Source: Pseudomonas viridiflava
GTDB taxonomy: Bacteria > Pseudomonadota > Gammaproteobacteria > Pseudomonadales > Pseudomonadaceae
Direction of reading: 5' to 3'
DNA: 64,000 nt
NCBI RefSeq assembly: GCF_900590755.1
Contig: NZ_UUOC01000008.1
Location: forward strand, 62,001-126,000
Shown here: positions 9,120-17,696 of the stretch, in pieces
Layout of the letters: each line of letters opens with the position of its first letter
Position numbering within the stretch: the stretch's first letter is position 1
Translations under genes and position numbers: made by a program
The notes under the pieces: generated by a model
Database searches by the model: none
Told to the model about the DNA's origin: nothing
The model's input: the letters and a program-made list of their open reading frames with translations, nothing else

Positions 9120-9722
9120 GTGAAACAATTCATCGACTTCATCCCGCTGCTGCTGTTTTTCATCGTTTATAAAATCGACCCTCGCCCTGTCGAGATCCTC
9201 GGCAACAGCTACATGCTGGGCGGTATTTTCAGTGCGACCGCCATGCTGATCATCAGTTCAGTGGTGGTTTACGGCATTCTGTTCGTCAAACAGGGCAAGC
9301 TGGAAAAGAGCCAGTGGCTGACGCTGGTCGCCTGTCTGGTGTTCGGTAGCCTGACTTTGGCCTTTCACAGCGAAACCTTCCTGAAATGGAAAGCGCCGGT
9401 GGTGAACTGGCTGTTTGCTCTGGCATTTCTGGGCAGCCACTTCATCGGTGACCGCCCACTGATCCAGCGCATCATGGGCCACGCCCTGAGCCTGCCCCAG
9501 GCCATCTGGACCAAACTGAACATCGCCTGGATCATCTTCTTCCTGTTCTGCGGTGCGGCCAACCTTTATGTGGCCTTTACCTATCAGGAATTCTGGGTGG
9601 ACTTCAAAGTATTCGGCAGCCTGGGCATGACCCTGCTGTTCCTGGTTGGCCAGGGCCTGTTCCTTGCCAAGCACATGAATGACCCGGCGGCGACGCCACC
9701 TACTACAAAAACCGAGGACTGA
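9120..9722 (+). CDS. yciB: Inner membrane-spanning protein YciB (septation protein A family)
   Basis: A 200-residue inner-membrane protein with five to six hydrophobic segments. It opens [19 protein letters not shown], the signature start of YciB/IspZ, which fixes the GTG at 9120. Also typical are [20 protein letters not shown] and [20 protein letters not shown]. The family affects cell elongation, division and envelope integrity. Its stop is followed after one base by the yciI start, so the two are co-transcribed. The gene order yciB-yciI next to divergent rnm-yciO is conserved in pseudomonads. Confidence 0.93.
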   Translation: MKQFIDFIPLLLFFIVYKIDPRPVEILGNSYMLGGIFSATAMLIISSVVVYGILFVKQGKLEKSQWLTLVACLVFGSLTLAFHSETFLKWKAPVVNWLFALAFLGSHFIGDRPLIQRIMGHALSLPQAIWTKLNIAWIIFFLFCGAANLYVAFTYQEFWVDFKVFGSLGMTLLFLVGQGLFLAKHMNDPAATPPTTKTED

Positions 9723-9723
9723 C

Positions 9724-10023
9724 ATGCTCTACGCAATCATTGCCACAGACGTCGAAAACTCCCTGGAAAAACGCCTGAGCGTGCGCCCTGCTCACCTTGA
9801 ACGCCTTAACGCGCTCAAGGCTGAAGGCCGTCTGGTGCTGGCCGGACCGCACCCGGCAGTGGACAGCAATGATCCTGGCGCGGCGGGTTTTTCCGGCAGC
9901 CTGATCGTTGCCGAGTTCGAATCCCTGAGCGCCGCCAAGACCTGGGCTGAAGCCGATCCGTTCGTGAAAGCCGGCGTGTATGGCAATGTTGTGGTCAAGC
10001 CGTTCAAGCAAGTGCTGCCGTAG
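9724..10023 (+). CDS. yciI: YciI family protein
   Basis: A 99-residue small ferredoxin-like-fold protein. It contains the family features [20 protein letters not shown] and the conserved His-Asp region [11 protein letters not shown], followed by [23 protein letters not shown]. YciI-like proteins (DGPF/YCII superfamily) are thought to be small hydrolases or dehalogenase-like enzymes of unclear substrate. It starts one base after the yciB stop. Confidence 0.92.
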   Translation: MLYAIIATDVENSLEKRLSVRPAHLERLNALKAEGRLVLAGPHPAVDSNDPGAAGFSGSLIVAEFESLSAAKTWAEADPFVKAGVYGNVVVKPFKQVLP

Positions 10024-10053
10024 TTCTGCTCGGAAGCACACTGGGACCGGCTA

Positions 10054-10143
10054 GTGGGACCGGCTTTAGCCGGGAAGAGGCCAGTACATCCCACACATTT
10101 GTTGTGTCAGGAGTACAGTCTTCCCGGCTAAAGCCGGTCCCAC
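10054..10143. repeat. REP doublet (GTGGGACCGGCTTTAGCCGG family)
   Basis: Inverted arms GTGGGACCGGCTTTAGCCGG around about 45 central bases. A partial extra copy (TGGGACCGGCTAG) precedes it at 10042. It separates yciI from the stress-response module. Confidence 0.88.
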
Positions 10144-10256
10144 TAGCTGGTCCCACATCCCCCGTCACTAATCATTCTCAACGCCCTGCCGACAACCTGT
10201 TGGATGTTCGATTCATCATCGAAAACGCTGCCTTTCAAACAACAACAGGAGTTCAG

Positions 10257-10667
10257 ATGCGTTCAGGTCCGGTGTGTCTGCTGGTGGTGGTATTGGCGAC
10301 GGGCGCAAATGCTCAGGCCGAGGAAACGAGCGGTTCAGTTACCCACGCGTTACCGCTGCAGACCGCAGCAAGCCAGATCAATGATCTGCAACAACGGCTG
10401 GCTGAAAGCGAACGTCAGCGCCAGGAGTTGTTAAAGCAGGTGCAGAACGCCGATGCCGAACGCGACGGCGCACAGCTGAGTCGCCTGCGTCAGGAGAACC
10501 AAAGGCTCAAGTTGCAGCTCAAAGAAGCACAATCCGTTGAACCGCAGCGCCTCCTCACCGAACAGCAGCAATGGTTCGTGACCGGCGGTGGTGTTGCGCT
10601 GATAGCCCTTCTGTGCGGTATCTTTGCTCGCGGTGGACGTAAGCAGCGTCGACAGTGGCTAAATTGA
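10257..10667 (+). CDS. Exported coiled-coil protein with C-terminal membrane anchor
   Basis: A 136-residue protein of unknown function. A signal peptide (about residues 1-22, VVVLATGANAQA) is followed by a heptad-like Glu/Gln/Arg-rich coiled coil (about 38-95, INDLQQRLAESERQRQELL), one membrane helix (about 104-122) and a short basic tail GRKQRRQW. The layout resembles the TIGR04211/YgiM-like membrane proteins but without the SH3 domain. The ATG at 10257 has AGGAG six bases upstream. It is seven bases ahead of the response-regulator gene, so it likely belongs to the same stress operon. Homologues are sometimes labelled 'translation initiation factor 2', which nothing here supports. Confidence 0.75.
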   Translation: MRSGPVCLLVVVLATGANAQAEETSGSVTHALPLQTAASQINDLQQRLAESERQRQELLKQVQNADAERDGAQLSRLRQENQRLKLQLKEAQSVEPQRLLTEQQQWFVTGGGVALIALLCGIFARGGRKQRRQWLN

Positions 10668-10674
10668 GTGAGAA

Positions 10675-11352
10675 ATGAGCGAGCTGTTACTTATTGATGA
10701 TGACCAGGAGCTCTGCGAGCTTCTGTGCAGTTGGTTGAGCCAGGAAGGTTTTCTGGTCCGCGCCTGCCACGACGGTCATAGCGCCCGCCGGGCACTGGCC
10801 GAGTCGGCGCCTGCCGCCGTAGTGCTGGACGTGATGTTGCCAGACGGCAGCGGCCTGGAGCTGCTCAAGCAGTTGCGCACCGACCACCCCGACCTGCCGG
10901 TGCTGATGCTTTCCGCCCGTGGCGAACCACTGGACCGGATTCTCGGTCTGGAACTGGGTGCCGATGATTACCTGGCCAAACCTTGCGACCCCCGGGAACT
11001 GACCGCGCGTCTGCGGGCCGTATTGCGCCGCAGCCACCCGACAGCCGTTTCGACCCAACTTGAACTGGGCGATCTGAGCTTCAGCCCGGTGCGCGGCGTG
11101 GTGATCATCGCCGAGCAGGAACTGACCCTCACCGTTTCCGAAAGCCGTCTGCTGGAAGCCTTGCTGCGTCAACCCGGCGAGCCGCTGGACAAACAAGAGC
11201 TGGCGCAACTGGCGCTGGGCCGCAAACTGACCCTTTACGACCGCAGCCTGGACATGCACGTCAGCAACCTGCGCAAAAAGATCGGGCCGCACCCTGATGG
11301 TCGGCCGAGGATCGTGGCGCTGCGTAGTCGCGGCTACTTTTACAGCGAGTAG
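10675..11352 (+). CDS. OmpR/CpxR-family response regulator
   Basis: A 225-residue two-component regulator. The receiver domain (residues 1-115) has the acidic pocket LLIDDDQE, the phospho-acceptor Asp52 in VVLDVMLP and the conserved Lys in LAKPCDP. The C-terminal winged helix (about 130-225) ends in the LYDRSLDMHVSNLRKKIG recognition region. It is CpxR-like, and the nearby Spy/CpxP-like gene and sensor kinase support an envelope stress role. A REP doublet and about 250 bases separate it from the spy-like gene, so that gene may have its own, autoregulated promoter. Confidence 0.9.
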   Translation: MSELLLIDDDQELCELLCSWLSQEGFLVRACHDGHSARRALAESAPAAVVLDVMLPDGSGLELLKQLRTDHPDLPVLMLSARGEPLDRILGLELGADDYLAKPCDPRELTARLRAVLRRSHPTAVSTQLELGDLSFSPVRGVVIIAEQELTLTVSESRLLEALLRQPGEPLDKQELAQLALGRKLTLYDRSLDMHVSNLRKKIGPHPDGRPRIVALRSRGYFYSE

Positions 11353-11368
11353 AAGGATTGCTCATATC

Positions 11369-11458
11369 GTGGGACCGGCTTTAGCCGGGAAGGCTGCATT
11401 CCTGACCAAGGAAATGTGCTGGATGTACTGCCCTCTTCCCGGCTAAAGCCGGTCCCAC
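11369..11458. repeat. REP doublet (GTGGGACCGGCTTTAGCCGG family)
   Basis: Inverted arms of GTGGGACCGGCTTTAGCCGG enclosing about 45 bases, between the response regulator and the spy-like gene. The rest of 11353-11608 shows no gene; it should hold the promoter of the spy-like gene. Confidence 0.88.
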
Positions 11459-11608
11459 AATGTTGCAACCGCAGGCACCGGCGCTGTGTCAGGCCACTCA
11501 CACTCCCTCTTTACCCAGTCTTTACAGTCCCCTGACCGCTCTTGACCTTGATCTCCCTAAACTGGCCTCAACCGGCAACGAGCCGGATTCGAGACAAGGA
11601 GATACACC

Positions 11609-12046
11609 ATGCGCAAGACTCTGATCGCTTTGATGTTCGCTGCTGCTCTGCCTACCGTCGCCATGGCGATGCCACCTGCAGACGGTCCTGGTTTCGGTGG
11701 TCCTGATGGCCCGCGTGCTGGCATGCATCATGATCGCGGCCCCCTCGGCAAACTGGACCTGACCCGCGAGCAGCGCCAACAGGTCGGCAAACTGATGGGC
11801 GAGCAAATGCACAGCCGCAAAGAAGTCACCGACAAGTACCTGGCCAAGCTGTCGCCAGCCGACCAGAAAGCCATGAAAGACGAGCTGGACGCCAAGCGGG
11901 CGAAGACCGATAGCGATATCCGCGCGCTGCTAAAGCCTGAACAGCAGAAGGAGTTCGACGAAATGAAGAAAGAGCGCGCCGCTAAAATGGCCGAACGTGC
12001 TGAATTCGAAGCATGGAAAGCGCAAAAAGCTCAAAAAGCCCAGTAA
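11609..12046 (+). CDS. Spy/CpxP family periplasmic chaperone-like protein
   Basis: A 145-residue exported protein with a signal peptide of about 20 residues (cleavage after VAMA). The mature part has the LTxxQ-type motif LDLTREQRQQVGKLM, a second helical copy around LLKPEQQKEFDEMKKE, and a Lys/Ala-rich tail. Spy and CpxP are cradle-shaped dimers that prevent aggregation and, for CpxP, damp the sensor kinase CpxA. Its place between a CpxR-like regulator and a CpxA-like kinase fits a feedback inhibitor. The AAGGAG site is seven bases before ATG. A terminator follows. Confidence 0.88.
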   Translation: MRKTLIALMFAAALPTVAMAMPPADGPGFGGPDGPRAGMHHDRGPLGKLDLTREQRQQVGKLMGEQMHSRKEVTDKYLAKLSPADQKAMKDELDAKRAKTDSDIRALLKPEQQKEFDEMKKERAAKMAERAEFEAWKAQKAQKAQ

Positions 12047-12063
12047 GCTACTGATCCACCTGA

Positions 12064-12095
12064 ACCCGGCACTCCCCAAGCGTGCCGGGTTTTCT
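12064..12095 (+). terminator. Terminator-like hairpin after the spy-like gene
   Basis: Stem ACCCGGCAC/GTGCCGGGT with a loop of about nine bases, then TTTTCTCTATTTT. The T-tract is interrupted, so it may terminate only part of the transcripts and let the kinase gene be read at a lower level. Confidence 0.75.
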
Positions 12096-12113
12096 CTATT
12101 TTGAGGTTTTCCC

Positions 12114-13454
12114 GTGCGCTCATTGTTCTGGCGAATTCTGGCCAGTTTCTGGCTGGCCATTGCCCTGGTTGCAGGCCTGTCGATTCTGCTTGGTCACATG
12201 CTCAATCAGGATGCCTGGATTCTCAGTCGACACCCGGTATTGAGCAAACTGCCGCAGAGTTGGACGCAGCGCTATGAAGATCAGGGCGCGGATGCAGCCC
12301 AGGACTACTTGCAGAGCCTCAAGCGCAAGAATCACATGGACGTCCAGGTCCTCAATGACACCGGTGACCCGATGGTGCGCGGAACGTTTTCACCTCGGGC
12401 GGCGGCGCTCGAAGCCCGTCAAGGGGATGACCCTCGGCAGCTGCCATGGCGTCGTCTGACCAGCGAGTACACCAGCGAGAAAACCGGTGAGACCTACCTG
12501 TTCATCTACCGCATCCCCCACCCGGAACTGGACGCCTGGCACCGCGATAGCCTGATGTGGCCATTGAGTGCGCTGGGTATTGCGCTTGTGGTGCTCACGT
12601 TGTTCAGTCTGTTAGTCACGCTGTCCATCACCCGACCGCTGAGTCGCCTGCGCGGCGCGGTGCATGATCTGGGGCAGACCACTTACCAACAGAACAGCCT
12701 GGCTCAACTGGCCAACCGGCGCGATGAATTCGGTGTGCTGGCCAATGACTTCAACCGCATGGGCGCGCGACTGCAAAGCCTGATCGGCAGCCAGCGCCAA
12801 CTGCTGCGTGACGTGTCCCACGAGCTGCGCTCCCCTCTGGCACGCCTGCGTATTGCCCTGGCACTGGCTGAACGGGCCGAACCTGCCGAGCGGGAAAAGC
12901 TGTGGCCGCGCCTGAGCCGCGAATGTGATCGGCTGGAAGCGCTGATCAGCGAGATTCTCGCCCTGGCCAGGCTCGACGCGGAACTGAGCAGCGCCGAACC
13001 GGTTGACCTCAAGGCACTGCTGTTGCGCCTCAAGAACGACGCCAAGCTGGACGGTGGCGACCAGCAGATCACGGTGAAGGTGCAGGACAATCTGCATCTA
13101 CATGGCTGGCCCGACATGATCGAACGCGCTGCCGACAACCTGCTGCGCAACGCCCTGCGCTTCAACCCTCAGGGTCAGCCTATTGAAGTGCAAGCTGCGC
13201 GGGTGGGCGATCGATTGCAGCTGAGCGTGCGCGATCACGGCCCCGGTGTTGCGGCAGAACATCTCGTGCAACTGGGCGAGCCTTTCTATCGCGCCCCAGG
13301 CCAGACAGCAGCGGGACACGGCCTCGGCCTGGCCATCGCCCGCCGCGCCGCCCAACGCCATGGCGGCGAACTAATCCTGAACAATCATCCTGATGGCGGG
13401 TTTGTGGCGATTATTGATTTGCCGGCCGAGCCGTTGGGATCGACTCCACCATAA
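12114..13454 (+). CDS. CpxA-like sensor histidine kinase
   Basis: A 446-residue membrane kinase. TM1 is at about residues 7-27, a periplasmic sensor region at 28-145, TM2 at about 150-172, then a HAMP domain, a HisKA domain with phospho-accepting His236 in DVSHELRSPLARLR, and HATPase_c with DNLLRNALRFNP, DHGPGV and GHGLGLAIARR. It starts with GTG (MRSLFWRILASFW). It is the expected partner of the regulator encoded at 10675, although the spy-like gene and a hairpin lie between them. Confidence 0.9.
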   Translation: MRSLFWRILASFWLAIALVAGLSILLGHMLNQDAWILSRHPVLSKLPQSWTQRYEDQGADAAQDYLQSLKRKNHMDVQVLNDTGDPMVRGTFSPRAAALEARQGDDPRQLPWRRLTSEYTSEKTGETYLFIYRIPHPELDAWHRDSLMWPLSALGIALVVLTLFSLLVTLSITRPLSRLRGAVHDLGQTTYQQNSLAQLANRRDEFGVLANDFNRMGARLQSLIGSQRQLLRDVSHELRSPLARLRIALALAERAEPAEREKLWPRLSRECDRLEALISEILALARLDAELSSAEPVDLKALLLRLKNDAKLDGGDQQITVKVQDNLHLHGWPDMIERAADNLLRNALRFNPQGQPIEVQAARVGDRLQLSVRDHGPGVAAEHLVQLGEPFYRAPGQTAAGHGLGLAIARRAAQRHGGELILNNHPDGGFVAIIDLPAEPLGSTPP

Positions 13455-13480
13455 AGTCATCCTCCGCCGTGGAAGACTTA

Positions 13481-13556
13481 ATTCGCGAAGGCAATGTTAC
13501 AACCGATGAAGATGCATCGAATGTACTGGCCTTTTCGCGAATGAATTCGCTCCCAC
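13481..13556. repeat. Degenerate REP doublet (TTCGCGAATGAATTCGCTCC family)
   Basis: ATTCGCGAAGGCA on the left matches the reverse complement of the right arm TTCGCGAATGAATTCGCTCC. The left arm has lost its outer end. A lone right arm of the same family is at about 25702-25727. Confidence 0.7.
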
Positions 13557-13581
13557 GTGATCCACGGCGTGCGCAATTCTC

Positions 13582-13642
13582 TGTAGGAGCTGCCGAAGGC
13601 TGCGAATCGGTAGCCGCCTTCGCAGCCTTCGGCAGCTCCTAC
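13582..13642. repeat. REP doublet (TGTAGGAGCTGCCGAAGGCT family)
   Basis: Inverted arms TGTAGGAGCTGCCGAAGGCT plus GCGAA with a very short centre of about nine bases. Confidence 0.88.
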
Positions 13643-13675
13643 CTAAATTCACGTAGCGCCATCCATCGCCGCAGT

Positions 13676-13990
13676 TGATATTGATCTTGATCTTGATCTT
13701 GATCTGCTTTTGATTTTGATCTTAAGCGCCCCGTAAAACCACGCTGGCCGGAATTCGATATTGATTCGGTGGTGCAAACCGGCATGGATGCCGGTTTAGC
13801 CGCGCTGGGCCAGGGATGGCCCTTCGCGGCGGCCCGCCGAATCAATGTCGGATTACGGGCATGCCGAGCACCAGCGAGGCACCGAGTGGTGGGGTAAGAG
13901 CCTTTTGCTTACTTTTGGGCTGTTCAAAAGTGAGGCGCCGTAAGGGCGCAACCATAACTAGCCGTTACCGCAACAATGGATATGTACGCA
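13676..13990 (+). repeat. Dispersed ~300 bp repeat, copy A
   Basis: Opens with TTGATCTTGATCTTGATCTG hexamer-like repeats, continues GCGCCCCGTAAAACCACGCT, GGATGCCGGTTTAGCCGCGC, TCAATGTCGGATTACGGGCA and ends TGAGGCGCCGTAAGGGCGCA plus ...GGATATGTAC. Two further copies lie at about 25345-25640 (inverted) and 25905-26206 (same direction). Each copy has several internal palindromes. It resembles the large non-coding repeats described in P. fluorescens genomes; which named family it belongs to was not checked. Confidence 0.8.
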
Positions 13991-14073
13991 AATGAACATA
14001 CCCATGCCTTTCGCCCTGATGCGGCCCAGATAACCGCCACACAGAAGTAATGCGACATATCTATATATTCAGC

Positions 14074-14634
14074 TCAACCCTGCCACTCACTCACAAAATC
14101 CACCACATCCACCTTCGCCGCAATGCGCGGTGGATTCAGCGGTGTACCCAGATACAAAAACGCGATGACTTCTTCATCAGCCGTCAGGCCAAAACCTTCG
14201 GCAACCAACGGCGAATAAGAAAGATCACCCGTACGCCAGACCGCGCCCACACCCAGCGCGTAGGAAGCCAGCAACACGCTGTGCGCCGCACAACCGGCAG
14301 TGATCAACTGCTCGGCCCTGGGCACTTTGTAGTGATCCTGCAACCGCGCAACCACCACCACGACCAATGGCGCACGCAGCGGGCCCAGACGCGCCTTTTC
14401 CAATGCCTGAGGGGTCACTTCCGCACCGCTGGCCTGTAGCGCCTGAGCAAGCAGATCGCCCATGCGCTCGCGCGCGGCACCTTCTACAGTAATAAAGCGG
14501 AAAGGCCGCAGCTGACCATGGTCGGGAGCACGCATTGCCGCGTTGAACAGCACTTCACGCTGAGCGGCATCCGGGGCCGGGTCGATCAACCGTGGAACCG
14601 AAACCCGATTGAGCAATACGTCGAGCGCCTCCAT
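14074..14634 (-). CDS. Nitroreductase family protein, YdjA-like
   Basis: A 186-residue FMN-dependent nitroreductase of the small YdjA type. Family marks: RVSVPRLIDPAP (the FMN-contacting SxxxL region, here RxSxPxL), AAMRAPDHGQLRPFRFI at about residues 33-49, and GVGAVWRTGDLSYSP near 130. Members reduce nitroaromatics or related electrophiles with NAD(P)H; the natural substrate is unknown. A strong AGGAGG lies six bases before the ATG. It stands alone between a repeat region and divergent trkH. Confidence 0.9.
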   Translation of the reverse strand: MEALDVLLNRVSVPRLIDPAPDAAQREVLFNAAMRAPDHGQLRPFRFITVEGAARERMGDLLAQALQASGAEVTPQALEKARLGPLRAPLVVVVVARLQDHYKVPRAEQLITAGCAAHSVLLASYALGVGAVWRTGDLSYSPLVAEGFGLTADEEVIAFLYLGTPLNPPRIAAKVDVVDFVSEWQG

Positions 14635-14796
14635 GGGCTACCTCCTGAATAAGTGATGGGTCATTCTAGAGCCTGTGCACACGGATAACGAACCCGCAGG
14701 GCAATTACTTACAAACTGTGTCGACCCCACTGCGGTTTACATGCCGTCGGCCGCAGGTAGAATGGCGCCTTTCCTCGAACAAGTCAGAGTCACCAA

Positions 14797-16251
14797 ATGG
14801 CGTTGCCGACCCTTCGCATCATCGGTTTCATTATCGGCATCTTCCTGATCACGCTGGCCATCGCCATGATCGTGCCCATGATCACGCTGGTGATCTATGA
14901 CCGCTTCGAGGATCTACGCTCCTTTCTATGGGCCAGCGTGATTACCTTTATAGCCGGTCTGGCACTGGTGACCCCCGGTCGACCGGAGCATGTGCACCTG
15001 CGCCCGCGAGACATGTACATGCTGACGGTTTCCAGCTGGATCGTGGTGTGCGTGTTCGCTGCGCTGCCGTTCCTGCTGACCCAGCACATCAGCTACACCG
15101 ACTCGTTTTTCGAAAGCATGTCCGGCATTACTGCCACAGGCTCCACGGTCCTCAGTGGCCTGGACACCATGTCGCCGGGCATTCTCATCTGGCGCTCCAT
15201 GCTGCACTGGCTCGGTGGCATCGGCTTTATCGGTATGGCGGTGGCGATCCTGCCGTTGCTGCGTATCGGTGGCATGCGCCTGTTCCAGACCGAATCCTCC
15301 GACCGCTCGGAAAAGGTCATGCCCCGCTCGCACATGGTGGCCAAGTTCATCGTACTGGCCTATGTCGGCATGACCGCTATGGGCAGCGTCGCGTTCTGGG
15401 CTGCGGGCATGAGCATGTTCGACGCGATCAACCATGCGATGTCAGCGATCTCCACCGGCGGTTTCTCTACCTCCGACCTTTCGCTGGCCAAGTGGCCGGA
15501 GCCAGCGGTGCACTGGGTCGCGATTGTCATGATGATCCTTGGCAGCTTGCCATTCACCTTGTATGTGGCGACATTGCGAGGTCATCGTGGCGCTCTGTTC
15601 AAGGATGAACAGGTGCGCGGCCTGCTGGGTCTGCTATTGGCAACCTGGCTGGTGATGACCCTCTGGTATTGGTGGACAACCGACCTGCCCTGGTACGACG
15701 CCTTGCGTCATGTGGCGCTGAACGTGACGTCCGTGGTCACAACCACTGGTTTCGCACTGGGCGACTACAGCCTGTGGGGCAACTTCGCCCTGATGTTCTT
15801 CTTCTATCTGGGGTTCATTGGCGGTTGTTCCGGCTCTACGGCGGGGGGCGTGAAGATTTTCCGTTTTCAGGTCGCCTACATTCTGCTCAAGGCCAACCTT
15901 AATCAATTGATCCACCCCCGGGCGGTGCTCAAGCAGACTTACAACGGTCATCGCCTGGACGATGAAATTGTCCGCTCAATCCTGACCTTCTCATTCTTCT
16001 TCACCATCACCATTTGCGTGATCGCCCTGCTGCTCTCGCTGCTGGGTCTGGACTGGATGACGGCACTGACCGGCGCGGCGAGCACGGTGTCGGGCGTGGG
16101 TCCCGGGCTGGGTGAAACCATCGGTCCGGCAGGCAACTTCGCCACCCTGCCCGATACGGCAAAGTGGATTCTGTCCCTGGGCATGCTGTTGGGTCGTCTG
16201 GAAATCATCACCGTACTGGTGCTGTGCATTCCGGCCTTCTGGCGTCAGTGA
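14797..16251 (+). CDS. trkH: Trk-system potassium transporter TrkH
   Basis: A 484-residue K+ channel-like transporter with about ten membrane helices and the four pore-loop repeats of TrkH, e.g. GITATGSTVL (about residues 110-119), SAISTGGFSTSD, TVVTTTGFALGDY-like VTTTGFALGDY and STVSGVGPGLGE, whose glycines form the selectivity filter. It works with the cytoplasmic NAD-binding TrkA ring, not encoded here. The ATG start (MALPTLRIIGFIIG) leads straight into the first helix. Confidence 0.94.
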   Translation: MALPTLRIIGFIIGIFLITLAIAMIVPMITLVIYDRFEDLRSFLWASVITFIAGLALVTPGRPEHVHLRPRDMYMLTVSSWIVVCVFAALPFLLTQHISYTDSFFESMSGITATGSTVLSGLDTMSPGILIWRSMLHWLGGIGFIGMAVAILPLLRIGGMRLFQTESSDRSEKVMPRSHMVAKFIVLAYVGMTAMGSVAFWAAGMSMFDAINHAMSAISTGGFSTSDLSLAKWPEPAVHWVAIVMMILGSLPFTLYVATLRGHRGALFKDEQVRGLLGLLLATWLVMTLWYWWTTDLPWYDALRHVALNVTSVVTTTGFALGDYSLWGNFALMFFFYLGFIGGCSGSTAGGVKIFRFQVAYILLKANLNQLIHPRAVLKQTYNGHRLDDEIVRSILTFSFFFTITICVIALLLSLLGLDWMTALTGAASTVSGVGPGLGETIGPAGNFATLPDTAKWILSLGMLLGRLEIITVLVLCIPAFWRQ

Positions 16252-16330
16252 TCGCAAAGGTTTAATGTCGGCTTACGCTACTCCCAGCGGAACCTGGACT
16301 CACAGCGATCACGATCAGGAAACTCCAGCC

Positions 16331-16642
16331 ATGGAAACCGCCAAATCGTTTACCCGCTTCGCCGATTTCTATCCGTACTATTTGCAGGAACACCGGAACA
16401 GCACCTGTCGACGTTTGCACTTCGTGGGCACCAGTCTGGTGATATTCCTGCTCGCATTCGTGCTGGGCAGCGGTCATTGGGGCCTGATCTGGCTAGTGCC
16501 AGTGGCCGGTTACGCCTTTGCCTGGGTCGGCCATTTCTTCTTCGAAAAGAATCGCCCCGCCACGTTTCAGCATCCGCTCTATAGCCTGCTGGGCGACTTT
16601 GTCATGTATCGGGACATGATCGTCGGCAAGGTGCCTTTCTAG
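16331..16642 (+). CDS. DUF962 / Mpo1-like small membrane protein
   Basis: A 103-residue protein of the DUF962 (Mpo1/YGL010w-like) family: FADFYPYYLQEHRNSTCRRLHFVGT with a conserved His pair, two membrane helices (about residues 37-75), and GHFFFEKNRPATFQHPLYSLLGDFVMYRDM. Eukaryotic Mpo1 is a dioxygenase in 2-hydroxy fatty acid alpha-oxidation with His-bound iron; the bacterial role is unknown. The start METAKSF is chosen because the conserved region begins there; an in-frame ATG at 16265 would add 22 non-conserved residues. It lies 80 bases after trkH. Confidence 0.8.
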   Translation: METAKSFTRFADFYPYYLQEHRNSTCRRLHFVGTSLVIFLLAFVLGSGHWGLIWLVPVAGYAFAWVGHFFFEKNRPATFQHPLYSLLGDFVMYRDMIVGKVPF

Positions 16643-16653
16643 CTTAAGCAGCG

Positions 16654-17481
16654 TTAGAGCACCGGTTCGCTGGCCGGTGCGTCTGCCTGAGCCAGCAACT
16701 CTTTCTCCCGCTGATGGGCATCGGCCAGCCGGAAAAGCTCGATCGTGCCATCCAGATGCTCGATCAGCGCCGTACAGGACTCCACCCAATCGCCGCAATT
16801 AAGGTATTCCACCCCGCCCACCTTTCGGATTTCAGCGTGATGGATATGCCCGCACACCACGCCGTCCAGACCGCGTTTGACGCACTCATGAGCGATGGCT
16901 TCTTCAAAGTCGCTGATGAAGCTGACGGCGGTTTTAACCTTGTGTTTGAGGTAGGCCGAGAGCGACCAGTAACCGTAACCGTATCTGGCCCGCCAATGAT
17001 TGAGCCAGCGGTTGAGGGTCAGAGTAAACTCGTAGGCCGAGTCGCCAAGGAACGCCAGCCAGCGGTGATAGCGGGTAATTACATCGAACTGGTCACCATG
17101 AATCACCAGCAGGCGGCGGCCATCGGCAGTCACGTGCTCGGCCTCATCCACCAACTGGATATTGCCCAAGATCAGCTTCGAATAGCGGCGCAGGAATTCG
17201 TCGTGATTGCCGGTGACGTAAATCACCTCGGTGCCGCGCTTGCTCATGGTCAACAGGCGGCGAATCACGTTGGTATGCGCCTGCGGCCAATACATACCGC
17301 TGCGCAGCTTCCAGCCGTCGATGATGTCGCCGACCAGATAGACCTTGTCAGCCTGATAGCCCTTGAGAAAACGCGACAGGTGTTCGGCCTGACAATCACG
17401 GGTTCCCAGATGCACATCGGAAATCCACAATGTGCGCACATGTTGCTTACGGCTGGGTTTGGCAAGCTGAGCACTGCTCAT
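16654..17481 (-). CDS. LpxH-like calcineurin-type metallophosphoesterase
   Basis: A 275-residue phosphoesterase with all five metal motifs: ISDVHLGT (about residues 22-29), GDIIDGW, GNHDEF, IHGDQFD and CGHIHHAE. It resembles UDP-2,3-diacylglucosamine hydrolases of lipid A synthesis but is longer than LpxH (~240), and belongs to the separate LpxH-like/YbbF-related group, so a lipid A role is not assured. GGAGG lies six bases before the ATG (MSSAQLAKPSRK). It is convergent with the DUF962 gene, 11 bases apart. Confidence 0.85.
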   Translation of the reverse strand: MSSAQLAKPSRKQHVRTLWISDVHLGTRDCQAEHLSRFLKGYQADKVYLVGDIIDGWKLRSGMYWPQAHTNVIRRLLTMSKRGTEVIYVTGNHDEFLRRYSKLILGNIQLVDEAEHVTADGRRLLVIHGDQFDVITRYHRWLAFLGDSAYEFTLTLNRWLNHWRARYGYGYWSLSAYLKHKVKTAVSFISDFEEAIAHECVKRGLDGVVCGHIHHAEIRKVGGVEYLNCGDWVESCTALIEHLDGTIELFRLADAHQREKELLAQADAPASEPVL

Positions 17482-17590
17482 GGGCAACCTCCGGCAGAGT
17501 TTGAATGAGAGTGGCCCATGCCGGTTAATCGATTGTGACGGGGTTGTGGCAGTGGCGTGACAATGCAGGCTGATAGACTGCCCCCAGACC

Positions 17591-17665
17591 TGTAGGAGCT
17601 GCCGAAGGCTGCGAACGACGGTGAACCAGACAAACCGTTGTTCGCAGCCTTCGGCAGCTCCTACA
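17591..17665. repeat. REP doublet (TGTAGGAGCTGCCGAAGGCT family)
   Basis: Perfect inverted arms TGTAGGAGCTGCCGAAGGCT plus GCGAA around about 24 bases, just upstream of the EamA gene. Confidence 0.9.
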
Positions 17666-17696
17666 GGGATTTATTACTGATCAACAAGAGACAACC

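Larger units (their letters stand above)
13455..14073. other. Gene-free region with three repeat elements
   Basis: No credible gene. It holds a GAATTCATTCGCGAA-type doublet (13481-13556), a TGTAGGAGCTGCCGAAGGCT doublet (13582-13642) and copy A of a ~300 bp dispersed repeat (about 13676-13990). Confidence 0.8.

Noticed and set aside
10257..10667. Label 'translation initiation factor 2' used for similar proteins
   Set aside because: 136 residues with signal peptide, coiled coil and one membrane helix; no GTPase or initiation-factor domain.
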